Under the pieces are notes generated by a model. The model was not told where the DNA came from and made no database searches. It was given only the letters and a program-made list of their open reading frames with translations. A program made the position numbers and the translations under genes. A stretch of 64,000 nt of DNA, from positions 24,310,501 through 24,374,500 of the forward strand of contig NC_068561.1 of NCBI RefSeq assembly GCF_022201045.2. Reading direction: 5' to 3'. Below are positions 19,598 to 31,118 of the stretch, piece by piece. This DNA is from Citrus sinensis (Eukaryota; Streptophyta; Magnoliopsida; Sapindales; Rutaceae). The first letter of the stretch is position 1. Each line of letters begins with the position of its first letter.

Positions 19598-22195
19598 GTA
19601 ACAGTGCAATAATTTTAATATTCGTGGACTAACACTACACCCAGCTTTTATTTCTTTGATTTCGATTAATTCCTTTAATTATCTATGGCGACTTTTTATA
19701 TTTGACTAGTGACGTTCATTACTAGTTTGGAATCCATTCATATCTGTTACCAACTCAGACATCTAAACTAAATGAGATGTGCTAGCTTCTAATTAGTTGA
19801 GGAAGAAGTAAAAAATCCCCACATATACGAGGAGTAGGAATTTGTTTGGATTCTACTACATCAGCTATGATTTGGCGTAATTTAATTAGATATTTAAAAT
19901 TAAAAAGGATTAATTTTGTGTTCAGATAGTGAACACTTATTTAAATTACTTATTATTTGTGAAAAAGAAAATGAGTTATCAACCGACTAATAAGTGGTCT
20001 GTTCAATGATGATTGACATTAATTAAATTATCTTCTTCAATTCAGCAACATCTAAGTTGAATTATTAAAAAATGATGATAAGATTTAGATTGTTAAATCT
20101 TCTTATATCCAATTATTTAAGACGAATGTAATGCTTAAGTTAAGTTGCATGCTTACAAGAAACACAGATAGAAAGCAAAAGGGTCAAAACAACATAATTG
20201 GAAAGATGTTTTATGGTGGTTAATAATTATATGCATTGCATTAACTTAAAGGTCACTTCTAGATGCATCCGCGATTTTTCCACACTTGGGTTTAAAACGC
20301 AAATAAGAGTTCATTAAGTTAAAGCAGCAATTACATTACGTTTACAAATTAAAGAAACAAAAAAAAAACGAAAAGAAAGCCATCAAACAGAAAGAGAAGA
20401 AGCTGGCCACATGCTGAGGACACAAGTGATATAAATGTATTTATTCTCAAACAATTGAAAACAAAATTAAACCAAAGTAACAACACATAGATGAAATTAA
20501 AGGTGTGCGTTGTCGATAGATCTTTTTTTGTATGTTTTGGTGAGTGTGATTCGCATTGAGCACATCCCATGTGACAGATACCAATATCATGTCAATATTT
20601 ATCATCAAGATAAAAAAAAAAAAAAATGTCGTGCGTCTGTGTGTGATGCCAAATATTATTCTCAGTAGTGGAGATGATGTGGAGGAGGAGAATGACAAGT
20701 AAGCAATAGAAAAATAAAATAATGCAAAAAGCAAGTTAGGGTTTTGTTTTTAAGATTTTGTAGGGCAAGAAGGACCCACACAATGAATCATGAAAATAAT
20801 GCAAAAAGCAAGTTATGGTCTTTTGATTCTCTTCTTTATTTGTACTCACAAATCACCCACTACTTCATCATCTTCCATTTACTCACATTTCCATGTACAT
20901 ATTTTGAGTAAAAAAAAAAAAGAAAAGAAAAGAAATGCCCTATGTCTAGTCCTCCATCTAAATAAAAGAAATGCCCCACGTATATCAATTTTATATGAAA
21001 CCGGAATTAGTCATATTATGTGATCAAGTCATGTAGTATATTAGCAATAACATAGAAGGAATTATATAATAGTCGATGGTAAACCATTATGAAAATAATT
21101 TCAGGTATTAGTATGTATTAGTGGGGTTGATTTTCTTCTAAATATTTATAATCTACTAAGTCAATTTTACTCTAAAATATCCAAACTTTATCATCAAATA
21201 ATGATTCGTGGTTTTTGGTAAACTTATGACGTACCTAAATATATACAAAATTCAAAAGAAAATTAATTATTAAAGGATCGCGAAGGGAGATAGCTAGAAC
21301 TCTTAGGTTGTTGTAAGTGGAACTCATATACTGTATGATAACTGAAATCATTATTACGTGGCTTGAAAATCTTTGTTGCATATAATTTTAAATCCAACTT
21401 ATAAAGCATGCGGATTAGCTCTTTTCATTTTCATTCTCACGTAAGCATGAGACGTTCATTAGCACTTAATGATAATTAAAATTAACTTCAACTAAATTTG
21501 GTTCATATATGTCATCCTATTAATAATCAAATAAATAGATAATCAATTGATCTTTTTAGGTTGCTGTAGTAGCTTCCACTTGTGCATTAGCAAATAGCAA
21601 CTATTTTCTGTGCAAAAAGGCAGACTTAAACTGAGACCTAAGTAAAGTAATAATGTTGTTTCTTTCTATACACAAATCAAAATCTTTTTTTAAAATCACA
21701 TCTGTTTATCAATTGTCGATGATCTCATCTTCATAGTCACTTGCAGCCGAAATCCACATAGTTGGACTAGCTAGCCAGATATAGGTTTAGGATATATCAA
21801 GATCATGAAATAGGTTTTATGGATTTTGTTTATAGGTTTTTTATTTGATTGGCCAATTATACATATATTCATTGGTGGCAGTGATAATGGAGAAATTGTG
21901 TGGCAAAGACAAAGATATGAGAGAAGAGGAAGGCTAGCTAGTTTTCTTTTTTTAAAAAAAAAAAAAAGAAAAGGAAAGAAAAATAGAGTTACTCAGTTGT
22001 TGTCCTTGTCATAATATATATAAGCAGAGATAATTAATGGCTATAATATGAACAAGGATAAAATTTAGGTTTGTGCGGAATGGTGGGCATGCTTACGATT
22101 ACAATATGGTTACTATTGATAGGTCACTCTTATAACATGCACACGAAATCGCATTATCATTACTTACCCCTCCTGTTTAATTATCAAAAGCCATA
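19598..22195. repeat. Copy 1 of a non-coding direct segmental duplication
   Basis: Starting right after the outer LTR, the sequence matches 31126 to about 34140 in the same orientation, with scattered substitutions and indels. Shared landmarks are GTAACAGT, ATATTCGTGGACTAACACT, GACTAGTGACGTT, CCCCACATATA, TTGCATGCTTACAAGAA and ACACGAAATCGCATTA. It holds no convincing gene; small open frames (for example 20349-20734, both minus) are not conserved. Its true left edge is hidden because the outer retrotransposon inserted here. It ends about 600 bp beyond the 3' end of the ABCG14-like gene. Confidence 0.85.
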
Positions 22196-22805
22196 GGAAA
22201 CTGGCACAATTCTAATGGAAATAACCACACTTGCTTTTTTGACCACAACATCAAAGTGAAAAGAACGATTTTTTCATCTCCTCAGATCTCTTCATCTAAA
22301 ATAAAAGTACAAATATAAACAGAATAAAAGTAAAAAAGAATCTTTAATGATTCTCTATTCTCCTCTTTTGAATACGTCTGGTGGTTCCTAAATCACTCAA
22401 TTTTCTTTGTTGTTGTAATCACTGGACACTCTTTTCGTTTGATATATAAGCCCCAATTACCCCACAAAATGTCTGGCTTTGAGTTCTGCGGAAGCCTAGT
22501 GGCTTCAAAGGTCTGGTTGCTATATTTTATCTTTCTTGCAAATGTGCAATGCGTGTGTCGTTTTCTTGGCAGAATATCCATTGGGTTGACAATGCAACAA
22601 ATTAATAAATTTATTCTGAAATTAAGACTTGTTAGTATTATCTAAGCGATCTAACAAAAAGGCTAGTACATCGACTTACAGAAAAGTTGATCAAAATGAT
22701 CTCACATGATTCCCGTCTAACCCTAACATTATTCCTCAGTTTGAAGAAGGAGAAAACTCTTCAACTGTCACGTTCAAATGGCAGTAGAACTATGCTAAAT
22801 TGACC
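22196..22805. other. 3' flank of the ABCG14-like gene
   Basis: This AT-rich stretch after the ABCG14-like stop codon (gene on the - strand) probably includes its 3' UTR. I see no other gene. The small overlapping open frames at 22393-22645 lie on opposite strands and have no recognisable content. Confidence 0.4.
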
Positions 22806-25522
22806 TTAATGCACACGACGCAGTGCCATGTAAGCAATCAGTCGATATCCCACTAACATCAGGGCCATGATGCACACATCTGCCCACAAATTGTTCAGTC
22901 CCATTGATCTTACAGCAGGATAGTCTGCAACCCGGCACAACTCTCCCTTTGAGCACTCATAATAGTCATCATCATCATACTGAATCCCGAGTAGCATCTT
23001 GTAACAGTAGTAGCTATAGCTCAGGTACTTGAGCCAGATTATGAATGGTGGGATCTGTTGGACATAGTATCCTCCAGCCATTAGGAAAACAAGAGTCGTG
23101 ACAGAAGCTAAAGTAGTGGCTTGTTTGACATCCATGAGAATAGCTCCAATTGCTAAACCAAGACCTTGTGCTACAAGGACTGAGTAAAGAACCGCCAGTA
23201 AGGATAGAATAAAAGTAACAGAATCGGCTTTAAGGCCACCCATCCAATATATTATGAAAACAAACGCTGTTGGAAGGGCTAGTTCTAATGGCAGGTCTCC
23301 GAATGTTCTGGCTAAGAAGTATGATGAAAGGCGATACATTCCAGATGATCTTTCCTTTATTAGCATTGTTCTCTCTTGGGGAAATGTAAAAACAGCATTG
23401 TAGAGGGGATAGAACCCCCAGAACACAGAAAAAAAGAAGAGCAAAGCTACCTGCATCCGAAAGGAAAGCCTGATTTAGTGTCTATTAGTTATCAAAACTA
23501 TAGAGTATTAATCAAACAATTAGGCGTGTAATCTATGAACTAAATTAGAATTCTTACTCGGTCTTCGATGTGAGAAGTCGGAGTGTGCCACCACAGGAGT
23601 CCACCAAGCACAGCAACACTGATGACTTGGAAAATTCTAAGCTTGTTGAAAGCTTCAAACCTCCTCTCCCTCACTCCCCTTTGGAGCAGCACTTTGAACT
23701 GATGCCACCAGCTTGTGGACCACTGCTCTGCTTTCCTTCCATTTTCTGCATCATTTCAGAATTTATAATTCAGATTAACTCAAAAAGAGAAGAAAATAAA
23801 AATAGGAGACGTTTTAACTTGACGGGTGATAAGAGCAGAGGTAGTAAAGGAGAGAAAATTACTTGCAGAAGCATTTTTCGTAGAGTTGCAATCAATGGCA
23901 CCCAAGTTGCTAAGCTCGTCTTTTAATTTTGTTGCAATGTTCTTCTCATAAGCAGACTTGAGAGCTTCCCTTACCAACTTCTGATCTTGATCCGTGTTCT
24001 CACCCTGCTCAGTTGATTGCCTGTATTCAGGGCTTACTCCTGTAATTTTAGGACAATCTGTAAATGTCTGATGTTCCAGTTAATTAAAAGACCATGCAAC
24101 AACTTGGGATACATCAATCGCTAAAAGGATGAAATGAAAATCCGTGCACAGAATTACTTGGGATGTGATTGCATGTGGTTCTTGTTCACACCGTGTCACG
24201 CGTGTGTTTACATATGATCACAAATGAAGATGACTCCAAAGTTTCTCGTAGTGATAATGTAAATGTTTAGGTTGGTGGGGTCTTATTTTATTCCATTTAC
24301 ATAATTGTACAAGCAACATTTTCTGTAAGCCAAGTGATGTCCTATCCTAGTCTCATGTTAAAAGAAACCAAAGAGACTATGCAGGAATGATGAGTCAACA
24401 AAAGGAAACTACCCCCACCACGTATAAATTTTGCGACTTTCAATGTGTTTGTTCAGTGATAGTAAAATATGAAAAACAAGTGGGATAAAGTTTACCATTT
24501 GCAAGATCAAGTAAGAGATCGGCTGGATTGACAGTCACTGATGTAGAGAAACCAATGGAGGAAAAGTATTCCAAAGCTGTAGAAGCAGGGCCATTATAGA
24601 TGAGGCTGCCTTCAGAGAGCAAAACTACTTTATCAAACATGTGGTAAAGTCTGCTGGATGGCTGATGAATGGTGGTGATGATGGTTCGGCCGCTATTTGC
24701 CAGCCGTTTGATAGTTGTCAGGATTCTTTGAGCCGTGGTTGAGTCCAATCCTGAGGTTGGCTCATCAAGCAGTAGCAAGCATGGATTGATTAGCATTTCT
24801 TGGGCTATACTTACTCTCTTCTTTTCCCCTCCTGATATTCCTCTCACCAGTGGCCCTCCTATCATGCTATTCCGGCACCGTGTTAATCCCAGCTCAGCGA
24901 TAACTTGCTCCACATGCTGGTATTTTTCAGTATATGTCAAGCTATTGGGTAGCCTTAGCAGAGCAGTGAATAGAAGAGTTTCAGTGACAGTGAGATGTGG
25001 GTACAAAATGTCATTCTGTGCAACAAATCCTGTTCTTCTCTTTATGGAACCAGAAAAAGGCTGGTCATTGTATGTGATTTTCCCGGTTAACTTGCCGTGA
25101 AGACGTCCTCCGAGAGCACTGAGCAGAGTAGTTTTGCCACTGCCTGATGGGCCTAGCATAGCTAGTAGTTCTCCTGGACAAACCATTCCTGTTATCCCTT
25201 TCAGTATAGTCTTTTCTTTGTCTCCCCATGTTCCAGTACCTGTGCAAAATCCTATAGGCTGCTCCAATTTCACCTTGTAAACTACATCCTCAAACTGTGT
25301 ATATATAGAAAAAAAAACCACAGACAAATCAAATAAACATGCACAAGTAAGGTATTTTATTATGTTAACATGACTTAGTATACTAACAAATTAATCCTTT
25401 ATCCAAGAGAGAAATACCTTGAGAGTTATAGGACTCAAGATGAGCTGGTGAAGACCAGCAAGCTGTGACTTTGGTTGTACGGCAACGGCAAGGGCCGGCT
25501 TGTTCTGAGGCTCAATCGACAT
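22806..25522 (-). CDS. ABCG14: Half-size ABCG transporter, ABCG14-like (cytokinin transporter family), 5 exons, 637 aa
   Basis: The exons in coding order are 25522-25418, 25294-24496, 24039-23863, 23745-23558 and 23450-22806. All junctions are GT-AG, phases agree, and they give 638 codons with stop. The N-terminal ATP-binding domain has Walker [10 protein letters not shown], the ABC signature ISGGEKKR, Walker [13 protein letters not shown] and the switch TTIHQPSSR. The C-terminal half is the ABC2 membrane domain with about six helices and the [22 protein letters not shown] and [14 protein letters not shown] segments characteristic of the ABCG14/ABCG21 group. In Arabidopsis, ABCG14 moves trans-zeatin-type cytokinin from root to shoot; that role here is inferred from similarity. 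The upstream frame reads PLNCIAPKPEHC, like the family N-terminus, but its expected ATG is AAG, so I used the ATG at 25522. The length is close to the usual 640-650 aa. Confidence 0.92.
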
Positions 25523-27526
25523 GTTAGAATTGGTGCTGCAATGTTCGGGCTTTGGTGCTATGCAGTTGAGGGGCTTATGGCTTAAACAATGAAATGACCT
25601 TGTTAATTATAAGCTGTTTTAATTAGTTGTAGAAGTGCGGTGGTGGTGGTGGTGGTAGTGATGTGTGATGATGATGATGATGATTGGGGGAAGGGACTAT
25701 AAAGATGTAGTTATAAGGGGTTATTTTTAATAACTTGGCCTTGGCTTTTCCCAAACTGAACTAGAGAGCTCATGAATATATAGAGATGGTACAAATGAGG
25801 ATTTCTGATTGTGCCGAGTGCCAAGCCTCCCCCACGGTGGGTTCCCACCTTTTTTCCCCTTAAATTATTCTAACACCAACTCTTAACCATTATTTATACT
25901 AATCTCTATATCTTTCCTTTTAGCTCTTTTTATCAGCATCTCTATCATGTTCCTATTGTAACCTTGATTGCATGGATTTTTTATGCAGCTGAGATCAAAG
26001 TATGACAATTGGAAAATCCATTGACAATATAAGATACTCTTAGAATTAAAGACCGGCTTTGAGTGCAAGACCTAAAAGACTTAAGTTGATTGGTAAGAGT
26101 TATTATCAATATATTAATTGAGACGAGTCTTAATAGATTTCTCATGTAAAATGAAGATGTAATTATAAGGTCATGTGAATTTTAAAAGACATACAAATAC
26201 TTAAAAGTGAACGAACATTAAAAAGTAAATTAACTAAAATAAAGTGAACACATGAAAACCTAAACATAAAAACATGTTACAAAAGTTAATAAACCAAAAT
26301 TTTAAAATTAATTACTAAAGACAAGTCCTAACCAGCAATTCTCACTACCTTTGGCACTTAAATGGAACCAGATTCTAAGCACATGGAAGTAGCTAAGAAT
26401 GATAAACATAGCATCAATATTGCCATATTTCTTATTCTTGTTTTCTTACGTGCAGGTTGTAATAATAAATTGTGTAAAGATAAAACTTTGAGCTTGAAAT
26501 AGTTAAAAAAAAGAAAAAAAAAGAGCAAGTTGTTGAATATGATCTAACAGACAATTAGTAGTGCTTCCCACCATTATTTGACACAAGGTACCTAGATTAT
26601 GAAGGGAGTGGGAGATCCAAAAGCCTAATTGTATAGAGTTAGTACATTATAAGGTTTCAAAGTCACTACCCCTTTTTGTTGTGTTGTGTAACATCTTTAT
26701 ATGTACAACTTTTAATTTTTCCTTTTTTTTCTCAAAAGGAATTATTTGTTATTTATACAAGGCACTTTGTACATTATATGCTACTTGCATGTGAAAAAAT
26801 GAGTATTGCTTAGCTAGAAGATAATCATTATGTTTCCCACCATTTCTCACATGGCATGCAAATTAACTATTTCTATCTGTCATACTATAACACACACACA
26901 CACCACCTATTATAATTTTGATTATTTCAGGCATACGAAGTTAATCAAGATCCTTCGCAGTTTTTCTATTTGATTTCGTTAATGTAATTTGGTCATTTTC
27001 ATATACTCAAAATCGAAAAGTTTTAATTTTATTAAGTAGAATGTTGTCAAAATTTTCATTTCTAACACTCAAATTTTCATGATATATCGTAATTAGATTT
27101 AGAAATAAAAAAATTTAGGATGCACCTAAAATTTAAAGATTTACAATGAGAACCAAAAAAAAAAAAAAAAAAAAGAGGCATCAAATCTCACAACAATTGT
27201 ATTACAGACACATCAATGTACAAGTACCTAAAAAAGTTGAACACAACGATAAAAGATATCACAATCTATGGACTTTATTAGTCAATTGATTTACCCAAAC
27301 ACAAGGGGTTAAAAAATCTAATTTAGTTAATATTATATGTAAAAGTTTTTCATTGCTGGCTTCGTTCTTTTTATTGAGCCCCGAGAAAAGCTAAGCATAA
27401 AATAAAATGATACCAAATTACTGGCGGAAAAATCGCTCTTTAATTTTTTGAGCTCTAACACCTATGCTGCTTTGCTTAATTAATTGCTTTTGCTAGTCAA
27501 CTTTCACTTTGAAGAATTTGCTTAAT

Positions 27527-27562
27527 TACTGTACGAGGTCGACTTATCAACCTCGTACAGTA
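27527..27562. repeat. Perfect 13-bp inverted repeat with 10-nt loop
   Basis: TACTGTACGAGGT (27527-27539) is followed after 10 nt by ACCTCGTACAGTA (27550-27562). The similarity continues imperfectly outward (GAATTTG and CAAATTC flanks), so the whole palindrome may be about 80 bp. It may be a decayed foldback element or a transcribed hairpin. It lies about 2 kb upstream of the ABCG14-like start. Confidence 0.65.
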
Positions 27563-28773
27563 CAAATTCATTAAAGCAAGCACTTTCTCCATTTTTTTAT
27601 TTTTAAACAATTAAAAGGAAACACGTAATATGAAGAATTTGCAACATATATGACCTCTTAAATTAACTTTGTAATAGAATAGATTGAATTTATTTATGAT
27701 TATCTAACCCGAAACAAATTGTGTCTTTTTTTTTAAAAAAAAAAATTTATCCTTCCTATATCAATGCCCATAATAGATAACATCTACTTTTAAATATTTA
27801 GAAAAAAAAAAAATCAAATTCTATAATGCACACAATAAAATTAAGCGAGGAGCTGCCCTCCAATCAGCTACAGTTGAAATGACTATTAGCCACAGAAATT
27901 CTATCATATAAAAAGATGAGAAGCCTGAGGTTATTTTCACATGCTTTATAGTATTTTCTCAGGACAATGACACGATTTGACTTCTCTGTATTCCCTGCAC
28001 TTGGGACCAATTTTGAAGCAGTGAAAATTCGCGAGACAAACAAAGCATAAGAAACGAAACTAAAAATCTTTCCCGGATTCTTGCCCTTGGTTCCGTGCGT
28101 GCATGCATGCACATATGATACTTCTACTATCTATAACTAACAGTCGAATTTTGTGCGAATTAGTTATTTAACGACATTATCGCGTTAAATTTAAGCCAAA
28201 AGAAAAAGTTTCAGGTCTCAACACAGGAGAAGATTTTTTTTTTTTAAAAAAAGCTGTAGAAGAATAATAATATTCTCAAAAGAGGGGCCTGGTTTCAAGA
28301 AACTAATTAATAAAGTTATGATAGTGTTTAGCAGAGAAAGCATAATACTAAAGATGAAACGGATTGTCAAAAGAGTTAGTGAAATAAATTAAAAGTGAAA
28401 GCAATGATTCCTTTTCCATGTAAAGCAAAAACTGATTCTTTCAATCTATTCTCTTCCTCTTTTTAATTAATTTACTGTAGTCTTCAACATTCGTATCACC
28501 GAAATTCGATATGACCATTGCTTATCGTTTATATATTATTATCTCTAACTAATATTAATCACCTGAAGATGCTCTATATATGCTATGCTAAGCTAAGTCA
28601 TCTCTCTAACTTTTATTATTTTTTTCCCTTAGTTTATTTTCTTATTTTATGCTGAATAAGAGAGAGACAAATGATTAAAGGAAAAGAAACCCCAATCTGA
28701 TTCCAATTTCTGTCTCTAAAATATATAGATATATATTTTATTTGCAGAGCACTAAGAATGAAAGAAGTGTAAT

Positions 28774-28790
28774 GGGGGGGGGGGGGGGGG
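28774..28790 (+). repeat. Homopolymeric G tract (17 G)
   Basis: An uninterrupted run of 17 guanines lies in otherwise AT-rich DNA. Such runs can form quadruplexes and are prone to length error in sequencing and replication. The open frame crossing it (28742-29035) owes its glycine run to this tract. Confidence 0.85.
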
Positions 28791-31118
28791 CGAAAGTGGA
28801 GCCAGCCTTTTCAATGATCAAAGACTTGAGAGTTTTGGCTACTTCACATTATTGGGTGCGCATCATTTTTTTGAGTGCACCCCTTTCTGCGCCCTCAACT
28901 TGTATATATATTATGCGTTCAATAAGATTTTTCACTTTTTCTTGTGTTTTATGCTCTTGCTTTTTTGAAATATTCTTTCTCTCTCCATTGTTCTCTCATC
29001 ATATCTCTAATTTTATCTATACACTATTTAGCTAGCTTGCTTCATTTTTGCATGAATCATTCTCTCTAGTTTTTGGGTATCTTTATTATTAATCAATGAC
29101 CCTTTTGTGGTTGAGCTAGCATATTATTTATTAGGGTATCTTTACCTTAATCAATGACCCTTTATAGGTGAGCTCTAGAATATTATGCAAACATGTCAAG
29201 AATTTTCATTTCACATCAAATTGCAAATGTTGTTTACTGCTAAAAGAGATAAGCAAATTGATCGATCCATGAATCAACCAACCTGCATCCATTATTTTAA
29301 ACCGGAAAAAAAATCGTGCTTTTAGATAGATAATGAAATTTTATTGCTATCATTATAATCAAATAGAAAAAAAAAAGATTCTCCCAATGCGATCGATTTT
29401 GACTAAATTATTCCATAACCATGTGCTTAGCTTGGCAATTCTTTTTCATTTTATCATAGTGGAAGCTGCTCTTCTCTAGATATATTGAAAATGACATGCA
29501 CTTAGTTTTCTAATTTCACAACTAGATCCGAAGCTATCATTAATTAGATATTTTAACAGTGAATCTCTAAGTGCAACTTTGTTAGTGAATAAGAGAAAAG
29601 GTGAGAATTGAGATGATGATTAAAGTTAATGATAATGAAGTGCTAAGTTAATCTCACCATAAATAATTGTATCATTTAAAATAACAAAAGTAATTATTCT
29701 TTTTGAAGATATATATAATCATTATTAGATGTGGACTCTGCCCTTAGGATTGTTGATGTATAGTTCTTTTATAATTTTACAGCGCATAAAGGCACTTGAC
29801 AACGAAATAAAAGGTTAATAAGTTACGAATGTCCATACTTGTGAATAGTCCTTCTTTGATGGACACAAAAAAATTTAAATTTCAAATTGTAGATGACAAC
29901 TTTCTAAAAATAATATTGTCTAACTTGAAGTAATCATTAAAAAAAAAAAGAACTTCAAGTAATCACTAATTTTCTTTTTCTTTCTTTTTTTTTTCTTTCG
30001 TCTTTCACATTAGTTACTAATAGTATTTTCCGAACACTCACATATGAGAATTTATAATTTTATTAAAACATTAAAAATTTAAGAGAAAACCAATGGGCAT
30101 GCTACAACTCCTACAGATTCATGAAACTCTTTGGAGAGCCGGGAAAAGAATTAAAAATTGAATTAAGAAGTTAAAATTAATGAAAGCGATACCCAGTTTA
30201 AAAGTTCTTTATAATTTAAAAATGACTCAAAAATTTTCAAAAAAATATGTTTAAAAGTGGGGCCTGTTAGATGTGTCGTATAAGTGAGTTTGTGAATAGA
30301 GTTACCAAGTCGACAAGTGGCAAGCACTCCCGGTTTGTAGTGGCCGCAAGGGAGGTTGGGGGGAATTTTTGGTGTCGTTTTGTGTTTTCATGGATTGCGT
30401 TTACACAACCATTCCAATCAAATCATTTGGTGGTGGAGGTGTCCTTATCATCACATCTATCATCTATCATCTGTCATCATTTATTATTATTATTATTATT
30501 ATTCTTTCAGCTTTTAAATTAATTATTGCATTATGAAATTAACAATGAAAATTGGATTTTCCTCCAAACTTTTCAATCTCTGTTTTCTTTGTCTTTTGTG
30601 GTTTAGTCTTTGGTCTCTCTTTCTCACCCTTTTCTCATTATGATTGTTGCTTTAACAACCTTAATCTTTTCGTTGACCCCCTCAAAACTGGTTAGTTATG
30701 AATTCTTATTAAGAGAAAGGAAAGATTAAACTCATAACAGAGTGTTCTAATCCTAAAAACTGAATACATTCTAATTTAATTATAAATTTGACAAAATGGT
30801 GATATTAATTAATAAATAAATGGAAAGAGATTCTGTTTGTAATCATAAATGTGAAAAATAAACAAATAAAAAAAAAGGTGCTACTTTTTTTTTTTTTTTT
30901 TTTTTGGGTTTCTTTGGACTCAAAATGGGGTTGATTGGTTTCAACAAATAAATAACTGAAGCATGGATGTGATGAGACATATTGGTTGTCTCAGTCTCAC
31001 TGTCATATCTTGCTTTTTGTCCACTGCAAATCTTTCCATGCTTCTTCACACAAATTACCACGCATGAGGGAAAAATCTTTATTGGTTGTCACATCAAATT
31101 TGATACGCATTTGCATTT

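Larger units (their letters stand above)
25523..31118. other. Intergenic region upstream of the ABCG14-like gene
   Basis: This is 5.6 kb of AT-rich DNA without a convincing gene. It includes the probable promoter and 5' UTR of the ABCG14-like gene near 25523-25800, with a (GGT)n/(GAT)n microsatellite at about 25639-25684. Further out are a perfect 13-bp inverted repeat (27527-27562), a 17-base G run (28774-28790), an (ATT)n microsatellite near 30479-30504 and a long T run near 30882-30905. The open frames at 27864-28112, 28742-29035 and 30271-30522 show no recognisable domain. Confidence 0.5.

Noticed and set aside
28742-29035. ORF with a poly-glycine start
   Set aside because: The glycines come from the G tract, and the rest is low complexity without a domain or splice context.
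30840-31061. Small - strand ORF ending in a poly-lysine run
   Set aside because: The lysine run is a T tract on the + strand, and there is no other feature.
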